Shown here piece by piece: positions 37,531-46,317 of a stretch of DNA of 64,000 nt. The notes under the pieces are model-generated. The model was not told the DNA's origin and ran no database searches. It saw only the letters and a list, made by a program, of their open reading frames with translations. Within the stretch, counting starts at the first letter, position 1. The number at the start of each line of letters is the position of its first letter. A program made the translations under genes and the position numbers. The DNA comes from an uncultured Bacteroides sp. (lineage in GTDB: Bacteria > Bacteroidota > Bacteroidia > Bacteroidales > Bacteroidaceae): contig NZ_OY782495.1 in the NCBI RefSeq assembly GCF_963677715.1, positions 2,346,001 to 2,410,000 of the forward strand, given 5' to 3'.

Positions 37531-40419
37531 ATGCGGAAATACTTTCTCACATTATCTCTTATTGCTACAATAATAACCAACCTGAATGCACAGAATGTGT
37601 TTGATCTGGCTGGTAAATGGAATTTCCAGATTGATAGAAATGATCTTGGAATGAAAGAGCAATGGTATCAAAAAACCTTGAAGGAAGAAATTAATCTTCC
37701 GGGCTCAATGCCCGAAAAGCTGAAAGGGGATGATGTTACGGTTCAGACAAAATGGACCGGTAGCTTATACGACAGCTCTTATTACTATAATCCCTATATG
37801 GAGAAATATCGGGTAGAGGGAAATATAAAACTTCCTTTCTTCTTAACCCCCGATAAACACTATGTTGGTGTAGCATGGTATCAGAAAGAAGTTACTCCTC
37901 CTTCCGCTTGGAAAGGCGAACGTATTTTGCTCTATCTGGAGCGTCCGCACATTGAAACCACAGTGTGGATTAATAACAAAAAAGTAGGTATGCAGAATAG
38001 TCTTTGCGTGCCGCATATTTATGATATAACCGATTTCATATCCAAAGGGAAATGTCGTATTTCTATTCGAGTGGACAATCGTATCAAAGAAATTAATGTT
38101 GGTCCCGATTCGCATAGTATTACTGATCAAACTCAGGGGAACTGGAATGGTATTGTAGGGAAGATAAATCTAATGACTACTCCAAAGGTTTATTTTGATG
38201 ATATTCAGGTGTATCCTAATCTTGCACAAAAGAAAGCAGTTGTAAAGATGGTGCTGAAATCGACTTCATCTATAAGCACATCCGTAACTGTGGCTCTTTC
38301 GGCACAAAGTTTTAATTCTGAGAAGAAGCACAACGTGCCGGTAATAACAAAAAGTTTTGTTGTGAAAGGTGGTCTGCTAAATTGCGAAATGGAATTGCCA
38401 ATGGGCGAGGGGATGTTAACCTGGGATGAGTTTGATCCTGCTCTTTATCGATTAAAAGCTGAAATAACGAGTAATAAAGGGACAGAAACTAAAAGCGTAG
38501 AGTTCGGTATGAGAGAATTTACCATTAAAGGTAAATGGTTTTATGTAAACGGCAACAAAACAATGCTTCGCGGAACGGTGGAGAATTGTGATTTTCCTTT
38601 AACCGGTTATGCACCTATGGATGTAAAAGACTGGGAAAGAGTATTTCGTATTTGTCGCAGTTACGGTTTAAATCACATGCGTTTTCATTCTTATTGTCCG
38701 CCGGAAGCGGCCTTTATAGCTGCCGACTTAGTTGGGTTTTATTTGCAACCCGAAGGGCCGAGCTGGCCTAATCACGGCCCTAAATTAGGAATGGGGCAGC
38801 CGATTGATAATTATTTGATGAATGAAACCATTCGCCTGACAAAAGCTTATGGTAACTATGCCTCCTACTGCATGTTGGCTTGTGGAAATGAACCTTCCGG
38901 CCGGTGGGTTGCCTGGGTGAGTAATTTTGTAGAATATTGGAAAAAGACAGATCCTCGTAGAGTTTATACAGGAGCATCGGTGGGCAACAGTTGGCAATGG
39001 CAACCTCGTAGCCAATATCATGTTAAAGCGGGTGCCCGCGGATTAACCTGGTCGAGTGCAATGCCCGAAACCGAATCCGATTATCGTGAAAAGATAGATA
39101 CGGTAAAGCAACCTTATGTTTCTCATGAAATGGGACAATGGTGTGCATTTCCCGATTTTAATGAAATAAGAAAATACACAGGAGTAAACAAAGCCAGAAA
39201 CTTTGAAATTTTCCGGGATTTGTTGGCCGATGGAAAGATGGCCGGTAAAGGACATGATTTTATGATGGCTTCTGGAAAGTTGCAGGCTCTTTGTTATAAG
39301 AATGAAATAGAAAAAACACTTCGTACCCCCGGCTATGCAGGGTTCCAACTTTTAGCGCTCAATGATTATTCGGGACAAGGTACCGCATTGGTGGGAATGC
39401 TCAACGTGTTCTTTGGGGAAAAGGGATATATTACGGCTGGCGAAATGCGCCGTTTCTGTGGTCCCACAGTTCCACTGGCACGTATTAATAAGTTTGTGTA
39501 TAAGAACAATGAAACGTTTACGGCTGATATTGAAGTAGCTCATTTCTATAAGGCTCCTTTGTTACATGCCAAGACTGTTTATACGATAAAGGATTCATAT
39601 GGTAAGGTATATGCCGAAGGAGTAATCAGTACCAAAGATATCCCTATAGGAAATTGCTTTCAATTGGGGCGGATAAGTTACTCATTGCAAAAGATTACCT
39701 GCCCTCAGAAGTTAAATCTGGAGGTGCGAATAGAAGGTACAGATGCTGTGAACGATTGGGACTTCTGGGTCTATCCGGCACAGGTAAAGATCAATCAGGG
39801 CAATGTATACGTTACCGATTCATTGAATGCTAAAGCCCGGGAAATGCTGGAGCAGGGAGGCAATGTGTTGATTACAGCCGCAGGTAAGATTTCTTACGGC
39901 AAAGAAGTGGTGCAATACTTTACGCCTGTATTTTGGAATACCTCCTGGTTTAAAATGCGTCCTCCTCATACCACCGGTATCTGGGTAAACGATAAGCATC
40001 CTTTATTTAAGAACTTCCCGACGGAATATTATAGCAATCTGCAATGGTGGGAGTTACTCAATAAATCTCAGGTGATGCAATTTACGGAATTTCCCGATAG
40101 TTTTCAGCCGTTGGTGCAAAGCATAGATACTTGGTTCATCAGTCGCAAAATAGGCACTCTGTTTGAGGCGAAGGTATTGAATGGTAAGCTTATGATGACC
40201 AGTATGGACGTAACGAGCAATCCGGAAAAACGTATTGTTGCCCGTCAGATGTATAAGGCGATTTTGGATTACATGAATTCGGATGCTTTCCGTCCGCAAG
40301 ATGCGATAGCACTAAAACAGATACAAAACCTTTTCACGGAAGAAGCACCAAGAGTAGATTCTTATACAAAAGATTCTCCCGATGAACTGAAACCGGTAAA
40401 AGGAGACAAAGGCATTTAA
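37531..40419 (+). CDS. GH2 family glycoside hydrolase
   Basis: A 962-residue secreted enzyme (signal peptide ends near LNAQN). The order is a GH2 sugar-binding jelly roll (residues ~25-200, with YLERPHIETTVWINNKKVG), an immunoglobulin-like domain, the TIM barrel (LRGTVENCDFPLTGY onward), and a long C-terminal region including a flavodoxin-like segment VYVTDSLNAKAREMLEQGG. The acid/base is Glu454 in ACGNEPSGRW and the nucleophile Glu533 in VSHEMGQW. Its specificity may be beta-galactosidase or beta-glucuronidase; similar large GH2 enzymes occur in rhamnogalacturonan-I loci of B. thetaiotaomicron. First gene of a six-gene plus-strand operon. Confidence 0.85.
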   Translation: MRKYFLTLSLIATIITNLNAQNVFDLAGKWNFQIDRNDLGMKEQWYQKTLKEEINLPGSMPEKLKGDDVTVQTKWTGSLYDSSYYYNPYMEKYRVEGNIKLPFFLTPDKHYVGVAWYQKEVTPPSAWKGERILLYLERPHIETTVWINNKKVGMQNSLCVPHIYDITDFISKGKCRISIRVDNRIKEINVGPDSHSITDQTQGNWNGIVGKINLMTTPKVYFDDIQVYPNLAQKKAVVKMVLKSTSSISTSVTVALSAQSFNSEKKHNVPVITKSFVVKGGLLNCEMELPMGEGMLTWDEFDPALYRLKAEITSNKGTETKSVEFGMREFTIKGKWFYVNGNKTMLRGTVENCDFPLTGYAPMDVKDWERVFRICRSYGLNHMRFHSYCPPEAAFIAADLVGFYLQPEGPSWPNHGPKLGMGQPIDNYLMNETIRLTKAYGNYASYCMLACGNEPSGRWVAWVSNFVEYWKKTDPRRVYTGASVGNSWQWQPRSQYHVKAGARGLTWSSAMPETESDYREKIDTVKQPYVSHEMGQWCAFPDFNEIRKYTGVNKARNFEIFRDLLADGKMAGKGHDFMMASGKLQALCYKNEIEKTLRTPGYAGFQLLALNDYSGQGTALVGMLNVFFGEKGYITAGEMRRFCGPTVPLARINKFVYKNNETFTADIEVAHFYKAPLLHAKTVYTIKDSYGKVYAEGVISTKDIPIGNCFQLGRISYSLQKITCPQKLNLEVRIEGTDAVNDWDFWVYPAQVKINQGNVYVTDSLNAKAREMLEQGGNVLITAAGKISYGKEVVQYFTPVFWNTSWFKMRPPHTTGIWVNDKHPLFKNFPTEYYSNLQWWELLNKSQVMQFTEFPDSFQPLVQSIDTWFISRKIGTLFEAKVLNGKLMMTSMDVTSNPEKRIVARQMYKAILDYMNSDAFRPQDAIALKQIQNLFTEEAPRVDSYTKDSPDELKPVKGDKGI

Positions 40420-40452
40420 ACCAAAAAGAATCAATTTAATAACATAATATAA

Positions 40453-41727
40453 ATGAAGAAGTACATAGTAGCTTTGGCATTCATGGTTAGTGCAATGAGT
40501 CAGGCGCAGCAGACTAAATTTTCTTTTCGTTTTGACAACAATAAAAAGACAGAGGGAGCCATCGGCATTACTCCTCAAAGTGTATTTACGGAAGCCGTCG
40601 GTTATGGTTATGATTTACTACCGTCTCCGGATGGGAAAAGCAATCGACCGTTTTATTTTTCTGTGACTGTACCCGATGGTAATTATAGGGTAACGGTTAC
40701 GTTGGGTGCCAAAAAGAAAGCAGGTGAAACAACTGTTCGTGGAGAATCCCGTCGTTTATTTATTGAGAACCTGCCTACAAAGAAAGGGGAATTTGTGAAA
40801 CGTTCTTTTGTTATTAATAAGCGAAATCCGATGATTGCTGAGGGCGAATATGTGAAAATTAAGCCGCGGGAAAAGAATAAATTGAACTGGGACGGCAAAC
40901 TAACGTTCGAATTTAATGGGAGTGCTCCCTGCTTGGCAGCGCTAAGCATAGAAAAGGTAGATGCCATTCCAACGATATTTTTATGCGGAAACTCTACGGT
41001 AGTAGATCAGGATAATGAACCATGGGCAAGTTGGGGGCAAATGATTCCCCGGTTCTTTAACGATCAGGTTTGTTTTGCTAACTATGCCGAGTCGGGAGAA
41101 GCCGCAAATACATTTCTTGCTGCGGGCCGATTAAAGAAAGCATTAACGCAAATGAAGCCGGGCGATTACATCTTTATGGAATTCGGGCATAACGACCAGA
41201 AACAAAAAGGTCCGGGAAAAGGAGCTTATTATTCCTTTATGACTAGCCTGAAGATTTTCATTGATGAAGCTCGCGAGCGTGGTGCGCAACCGGTATTGGT
41301 CACTCCGACACAAAGAAGAAGCTTCAATGACGAAGGTAAGATAGTCGATACCCACGGGGAGTATCCTGATGCCATGAGGTGGTTAGCTCACAAAGAGAAC
41401 GTACCGTTGATTGATTTGAATGCGATGACTCGTATTCTTTACGAGGCAATGGGCGTTGAAGGAACAAAAAAAGCCTTTGTTCATTATCCGGCAAATACAT
41501 ATCCCGGACAAACGAAAGCACTGGAAGATAATACACACTTCAATCCTTATGGAGCGTATCAGATTGCCAAGTGCGTTATTGAAGGGATGAAGGCCAATAA
41601 ACTTGGTTTTGTTAAATATCTGTCTGATGATTATCAAACCTTTAATCCTGCACATCCCGATAATCTTGCTACTTTTAAGTGGTGCCCAAGTCCATTTACC
41701 GAAATAGAGAAACCCGACGGAAACTAA
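40453..41727 (+). CDS. Rhamnogalacturonan acetylesterase (CE12/SGNH hydrolase) with N-terminal beta domain
   Basis: A 424-residue secreted esterase with a signal peptide ending near SQAQQ. Residues ~20-170 form a beta-sandwich resembling a carbohydrate-binding module (FRFDNN ... LSIEKVD). The SGNH domain follows, with nucleophile Ser181 in CGNSTVVD, the Asn block EFGHNDQK, and Asp359/His362 in DNTHFNP. CE12 enzymes remove acetyl groups from galacturonate in rhamnogalacturonan-I. It lies 33 bp after GH2 and 22 bp before GH28 in the same operon. Confidence 0.88.
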   Translation: MKKYIVALAFMVSAMSQAQQTKFSFRFDNNKKTEGAIGITPQSVFTEAVGYGYDLLPSPDGKSNRPFYFSVTVPDGNYRVTVTLGAKKKAGETTVRGESRRLFIENLPTKKGEFVKRSFVINKRNPMIAEGEYVKIKPREKNKLNWDGKLTFEFNGSAPCLAALSIEKVDAIPTIFLCGNSTVVDQDNEPWASWGQMIPRFFNDQVCFANYAESGEAANTFLAAGRLKKALTQMKPGDYIFMEFGHNDQKQKGPGKGAYYSFMTSLKIFIDEARERGAQPVLVTPTQRRSFNDEGKIVDTHGEYPDAMRWLAHKENVPLIDLNAMTRILYEAMGVEGTKKAFVHYPANTYPGQTKALEDNTHFNPYGAYQIAKCVIEGMKANKLGFVKYLSDDYQTFNPAHPDNLATFKWCPSPFTEIEKPDGN

Positions 41728-41749
41728 ACGATTTATTTGATTATAGTAC

Positions 41750-43228
41750 ATGAAGAAAATTATTATTGCCTCGTTAGCTGCGCTTTGTTTGTGCGGCTGT
41801 GGTTCTCTCAATAAAAATAGCGGTGATATTCCTTCTTTTGACTGGCTAAACGCTAGTGAAAGAGGAGACCTGTCTTGGGCAAAAGAAGTAGGATCCAGGC
41901 AATTTCCTAAAGACAAAATATTCCGTGTAAAAGCATTTGGGGCTGTGAACGATAGTACTGTTCTCAGCACGTTAGCTATACAAAGAACGATTGATTCCTG
42001 CAGTAATGCAGGCGGGGGTATTGTTGCTTTTGAACCCGGTTATTACCAAACCGGAGCACTGTTTATTAAGAAAGGAGTTAATCTGCAAATAGGTAAAGGT
42101 GTTACTCTGCTGGCCAGTACAAATTTCAAGGATTATCCGGAGTTTCGTACGCGCATAGCAGGCATTGAAATGGTCTGGCCATCGGCCGTGTTGAATATAA
42201 TGGATGCTGAAAATGCAGCTGTATCGGGTGAAGGAACGCTGGATTGCAGAGGCAAATTCTGCTGGGATAAATACCGGCAGATGCGAAAAGACTATGAGGG
42301 GAAAGGGTTGCGCTGGATTGTCGATTATGATTGTAAACGGATACGGGGCATCCTCATTTCTAATAGTTCGGATGTAACATTGAAAAACTTCACGTTAATA
42401 CGTAGTGGCTTTTGGGGCGTTCAGGTGCTCTATTCTACCCGTTGCACACTAAACGGACTTACCATTAACAACAACATTGGCGGGCACGGCCCCAGTACAG
42501 ATGGCATTGATATCGATTCTTCCACACGCATTCTTCTTGATGGATGTGATATAAATTGCAACGATGATAATATCTGTCTGAAAGCAGGGCGTGATGCAGA
42601 CGGTTTGCGGGTGAACCGCCCAACGGAGTATGTTGTGGTGCGTAACTGCATTGCCCGTAAAGGTGCCGGCTTGATTACCTGCGGAAGCGAAACGTCGGGA
42701 AACATACGCTATGTTTTGGGATATAACCTAAAAGCTTACGGAACATCATCGACTCTCAAACTAAAATCGGCCATGAATCGTGGAGGAACCGTAGATCATA
42801 TCTACATGACGGATGTGATAGCAGACAGTGTGCAAGATGTATTGGCTGTCGATCTCAACTGGAACCCCAGTTACAGCTATTCGGAATTACCGGAAGAATA
42901 TAAAGGCAAAGACATTCCCGAACACTGGAAAGTGATGCTAACGCCCGTTGTCCCTCCGGAAAAAGGATATCCTCATTTTAAGGATGTTTATCTGGCAAAT
43001 GTAAAAGCAACTCACGCAACGCAATTTATTTCGACCTCCGGGTGGAGTGATTCGTTAAAACTTGATAGCTTTGCTGTGTACCATTTAGATGTTGAGGCAC
43101 AGAAAGCGGGAATTGTTGTTTTCACAAATCATTTTAGAATGAACGATGTGAAATTAAAGATTGCTGATAAGAGTGAGGTAACATTCAAAAACAACACTGA
43201 ATTAACCAAAGATATTCGATATGAGTAA
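41750..43228 (+). CDS. GH28 family polygalacturonase-like lipoprotein
   Basis: A 492-residue right-handed beta-helix protein with lipoprotein signal (lipobox LCGC, residues ~14-17). The early segment KAFGAVNDST is typical of GH28. Two catalytic aspartate blocks are present: STDGIDIDSS (Asp251/254/256) and NDDNICLKAG (Asp272-273). The canonical GHG and RIK motifs are replaced by CGSETSG and LKLKSA, as in exo-acting or rhamnogalacturonan-specific branches. It should hydrolyse galacturonosyl linkages of pectin at the outer membrane or in the periplasm. Its stop overlaps the next gene by 8 bp. Confidence 0.87.
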   Translation: MKKIIIASLAALCLCGCGSLNKNSGDIPSFDWLNASERGDLSWAKEVGSRQFPKDKIFRVKAFGAVNDSTVLSTLAIQRTIDSCSNAGGGIVAFEPGYYQTGALFIKKGVNLQIGKGVTLLASTNFKDYPEFRTRIAGIEMVWPSAVLNIMDAENAAVSGEGTLDCRGKFCWDKYRQMRKDYEGKGLRWIVDYDCKRIRGILISNSSDVTLKNFTLIRSGFWGVQVLYSTRCTLNGLTINNNIGGHGPSTDGIDIDSSTRILLDGCDINCNDDNICLKAGRDADGLRVNRPTEYVVVRNCIARKGAGLITCGSETSGNIRYVLGYNLKAYGTSSTLKLKSAMNRGGTVDHIYMTDVIADSVQDVLAVDLNWNPSYSYSELPEEYKGKDIPEHWKVMLTPVVPPEKGYPHFKDVYLANVKATHATQFISTSGWSDSLKLDSFAVYHLDVEAQKAGIVVFTNHFRMNDVKLKIADKSEVTFKNNTELTKDIRYE

Positions 43229-43994
43229 GTTTAAGGGTTTCGTCATTCTCTGTTTTTGGCTGACTATTGCTCAGACCGGTAGTGCGGGAAACAACAAAAC
43301 CTTCAACCGGGTGGTAGGTACTGCTCAAAAAGAATCCCGGATTTTGGCATGCAACTATCCGGAATTCTCTTTTCATTTGCCTCAACTGGCAGGCAATTTC
43401 CGTCTTGGCATTCAATGCGGAGAAAGGAGCAGTTGGTCGGAAGCGCTTAAAAGCGTCAGTGTAAAAGAGAAAAATGGGAACCTTACTTATGTGATAAGAG
43501 ATGCTTTGTTGGGAAACGGAATACTCACAGTGCGTGTTGTCGGGCTTACTTACAGCGCCGGACTCATCATGGAGGTAGAAGCGAAAGATGTTCCTCCTAC
43601 ACTGCAACTTATATGGTCGTTCGGGGGATGTTATGGCAAAGTACTGAACGATAAAACAGATAGCCGGATGAAACCGATATATTGTAAAGACAATGTGTTT
43701 AGTGTGGAAGGAACTGCTTTTATTTGCTATTATGGCGAAAGCATGAAGCTGAAAGTTATTCGGGGAGTTACCCCACCGGCATCAGATATTCGTTTGTCCG
43801 ATGCTCACCGGCAGGATACTCCGCTTCTTCTTTATCAATCGGGGAAGAAAACCGATGCACCTGTTTTGGCAGCCGCTTGTGCCATTAAGAGCAACGAAAA
43901 GCTTTACTTCTGCTTCTACACTCAGAACAAGGAAGCCGATTACAATTATTATATGCTACCCGCACTCTTTACCCGGGAGTTTAACAAGGAATAA
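43221..43994 (+). CDS. Secreted protein of unknown function, possibly DUF4450-like domain
   Basis: A 257-residue protein with a signal peptide (ends near GSAGN). The mature part is beta-rich (FSFHLPQLAGNFRLGIQCG, VRVVGLTYSAGLIMEVEAK) and resembles, by eye, the N-terminal DUF4450-type domain of much larger Bacteroides proteins from pectin loci. If so, the usual large helical catalytic part is missing. The gene overlaps the GH28 stop by 8 bp and is followed 2 bp later by the CBM9-like gene, so it is in a tightly packed operon. A role in binding or cleaving rhamnogalacturonan is likely from context only. Confidence 0.55.
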   Translation: MSKFKGFVILCFWLTIAQTGSAGNNKTFNRVVGTAQKESRILACNYPEFSFHLPQLAGNFRLGIQCGERSSWSEALKSVSVKEKNGNLTYVIRDALLGNGILTVRVVGLTYSAGLIMEVEAKDVPPTLQLIWSFGGCYGKVLNDKTDSRMKPIYCKDNVFSVEGTAFICYYGESMKLKVIRGVTPPASDIRLSDAHRQDTPLLLYQSGKKTDAPVLAAACAIKSNEKLYFCFYTQNKEADYNYYMLPALFTREFNKE

Positions 43995-43996
43995 GA

Positions 43997-44827
43997 ATGA
44001 ACGGGAATCTAAGATTAAAAAGGAGCTTATTGGTTGTTTGTCTTTGCTTGTCGGCATCAACAAACAACTTTGCTCAAGAGTACAAAATCTGGCAGTTCCC
44101 TAAAGAACAACTTCCTGTTATCGACGGAAAGGATGATGATTGGGACAAGGTGCCGGAGTCTTATGTTATTTCCATCGACCGAATGAAAGAGGATGAAGGC
44201 AAACATGCCAAACCGGATAAGTCGACTTTAGATGCACGTATGAAAGTGGGTTGGTGTGCCGGATTGAACCGCCTTTACTTTTTGTATGAAGCGTATGATA
44301 ACTACTGGAGATTTAGTGATAACAGTCTGAGTACGGATATATTGGAAGTAGTGGTTGACGGCGATTGCTCCGGTGGCCCTTTTATCGACAAATTTTATCC
44401 GGGCAAGAAGGCCGATGTGTGGAAAGCCTGGTTCAACTTTCACGGTTGCCAGGCTCAAAACTATCACATCTTTACCCCTGCGCACAAAGAAGATTGGTGC
44501 ATGTTATGGGGCCCGCAAGTGTGGCTCAAGCAGAAACCTTATGCCGACTATGCGTATCAATATTCATTTAAAGAAGGCGAAGCCGGTAAACTTAAGCTAG
44601 AGTTTTACATCACTCCTTTTGATCATGCCGATGCGGCAGGGCCGGAGAAATCGGTTCCTAGCATCTTACAGGAAAACAACCTTGTGGGGTTGTGCTGGGC
44701 AATCATTGATTATGATGCTAATCCGGAGAGTAAAGACGGATTCTGGAACCTGTCTGCCGAACATACCATGTATGGCAATGCCGATTATTTGCCCAAAATG
44801 CGTTTAATGCCTTTAGAACCTAAATAA
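43997..44827 (+). CDS. Secreted CBM9-like carbohydrate-binding protein
   Basis: A 276-residue protein with signal peptide (ends near NNFAQE, residue ~26). The mature sequence opens with LPVIDGKDDDWDKVPES, the start of the CBM9-like fold found in carbohydrate-binding proteins, followed by aromatic-rich strands (YEAYDNYWRFSDNS, WKAWFNFHGC). No catalytic motif is seen. It probably binds pectin fragments. It sits 2 bp after the DUF4450-like gene and its stop shares one base with the start of the second GH28 gene. Confidence 0.75.
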   Translation: MNGNLRLKRSLLVVCLCLSASTNNFAQEYKIWQFPKEQLPVIDGKDDDWDKVPESYVISIDRMKEDEGKHAKPDKSTLDARMKVGWCAGLNRLYFLYEAYDNYWRFSDNSLSTDILEVVVDGDCSGGPFIDKFYPGKKADVWKAWFNFHGCQAQNYHIFTPAHKEDWCMLWGPQVWLKQKPYADYAYQYSFKEGEAGKLKLEFYITPFDHADAAGPEKSVPSILQENNLVGLCWAIIDYDANPESKDGFWNLSAEHTMYGNADYLPKMRLMPLEPK

Positions 44828-46224
44828 TGTTTGTTATGAAATACCTCCTTCTATCTATTAGCTTCCTGATTTGCCATTCGGCAAACATTGACGCCAATAT
44901 ATATAATGTAAAAGAGTATGGCGCCAAAGCCAATGGACAAACCATTGATTCGCAGGCCATAAATAAAACCATTGAAGAGGCTGCCCGCAACGGAGGCGGA
45001 ACGGTTTATTTTCCCGCCGGAAAGTACGCGTGTTACTCCATCCGGCTACAAAGTCATATCACCTTGTATCTGGAAGCCGGTGCCGAAATTATTGCCGCTT
45101 TTCCGGCTGAACGGGAAGGGTACGATGATGCCGAACCCAATGAATACAATCAGTTTCAGGACTTCGGGCATAGCCATTGGAAGAATTCACTTATTTGGGG
45201 CATTGGCTTGGAAGATATCACCGTTTGTGGGCCGGGCCTTATTGACGGCGAGGGACTAACAAGAGAAGAAAGCCGGCTGCCCGGTGTAGGCAATAAAGGC
45301 ATCAGTCTGAAGCTTTGTAAGAATGTAACGCTGAAAGATTTCTCTATGCTACGCTGCGGACATTTTGCTTTATTGGCTACGGGAGTAGATAACTTGACCA
45401 TTCAAAACCTGAAAGTAGATACTAATCGTGACGGATTCGATATTGACTGCTGTCGCAATGTGCGTATCTCGGATTGTAGTGTTAATTCTCCGTGGGACGA
45501 TGCTATTGTGCTGAAATCCTCTTATGCATTAGGCTTCTTTCGGGATACGGAAGGCGTAACTATTGCCAATTGCTACGTCTCGGGGTTTGATAGAGGGACC
45601 ATGCTTAGCGGCACTTATGAGCGTAACGAGCCGCAAGCTCCGGATCACGGTTATGTAACGGGGCGTATTAAACTGGGAACGGAATCGAGCGGAGGTTTCA
45701 AGAATATCGCTATTACCAATTGTGTTTTTGAACGTTGTCGCGGATTGGCGCTGGAAACCGTTGACGGAGGACATTTGGAAGATGTGGTGGTTAGTAACAT
45801 TACCATGCGCGATATCACCAATTCCCCGATATTTCTGCGGCTTGGCGCCCGCATGCGTAGTCCGCAAGGAACACCCATAGGTACCATGAAGCGTATTTTA
45901 ATCAGTAATGTGAATGTATTTAATGCCGATTCCCGATATGCTTGTATTGTTAGCGGATTGCCGGATGCCTGCATTGAAGATGTTACATTTAGCAATATTC
46001 ATATTTATTTTGAAGGCGGATATACCGAAGAAGACGGCAAGTGCGCGCCTCCCGAACAAGCGGATGTTTATCCGGAGCCGTGGATGTTCGGCACCATTCC
46101 TGCATCCGGATTCTACGTGCGCCATGCTCGTAACATTACCTTTGACAATGTAAACTTTCATTTTGCCTCCCCTGACGGTCGTCCGTTATACGTTACGGAC
46201 GATGCGGAAATCAACAAGAAATAA
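44827..46224 (+). CDS. GH28 family polygalacturonase-like enzyme
   Basis: A 465-residue beta-helix glycosidase. A signal peptide is present whether translation starts at 44827 (MFVMKYLLL) or at the ATG 9 bp later (MKYLLLSISF), which looks more natural. The N-terminal NVKEYGAKANGQTIDSQA is typical. Catalytic blocks are NRDGFDIDCC and SPWDDAIVLKSS; the third motif reads GTESSGG in place of GHG, and the fourth RLGARM in place of RIK. This is the last gene of the GH2-CE12-GH28 operon and differs strongly from the first GH28, so the two probably cut different linkages of rhamnogalacturonan-I. Confidence 0.85.
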   Translation: MFVMKYLLLSISFLICHSANIDANIYNVKEYGAKANGQTIDSQAINKTIEEAARNGGGTVYFPAGKYACYSIRLQSHITLYLEAGAEIIAAFPAEREGYDDAEPNEYNQFQDFGHSHWKNSLIWGIGLEDITVCGPGLIDGEGLTREESRLPGVGNKGISLKLCKNVTLKDFSMLRCGHFALLATGVDNLTIQNLKVDTNRDGFDIDCCRNVRISDCSVNSPWDDAIVLKSSYALGFFRDTEGVTIANCYVSGFDRGTMLSGTYERNEPQAPDHGYVTGRIKLGTESSGGFKNIAITNCVFERCRGLALETVDGGHLEDVVVSNITMRDITNSPIFLRLGARMRSPQGTPIGTMKRILISNVNVFNADSRYACIVSGLPDACIEDVTFSNIHIYFEGGYTEEDGKCAPPEQADVYPEPWMFGTIPASGFYVRHARNITFDNVNFHFASPDGRPLYVTDDAEINKK

Positions 46225-46259
46225 ACCCAGAGAGCGTTTTATTATCATTTTGCCATAAA

Positions 46260-46285
46260 ATAATGGTATAAAACCATTATCTTTG
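46260..46285 (+). promoter_or_regulatory. metG promoter region with operator-like inverted repeat
   Basis: ATAATGGT (46260-46267) and ACCATTAT (46273-46280) form a perfect 8-bp inverted repeat with a 5-bp centre. It overlaps the -7 element TATCTTTG (46278-46285), 32 bp before the metG start. No TTTG at the ideal -33 position. A repressor bound here would block polymerase. Confidence 0.45.
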
Positions 46286-46317
46286 CCCGTTGCAAAACGA
46301 TAATAAAACCTCAATAT

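Noticed and set aside
41383-41970. Minus-strand open frame of 195 codons across the CE12/GH28 junction
   Set aside because: It runs antisense to two well-supported secreted enzymes and has no promoter or family features.
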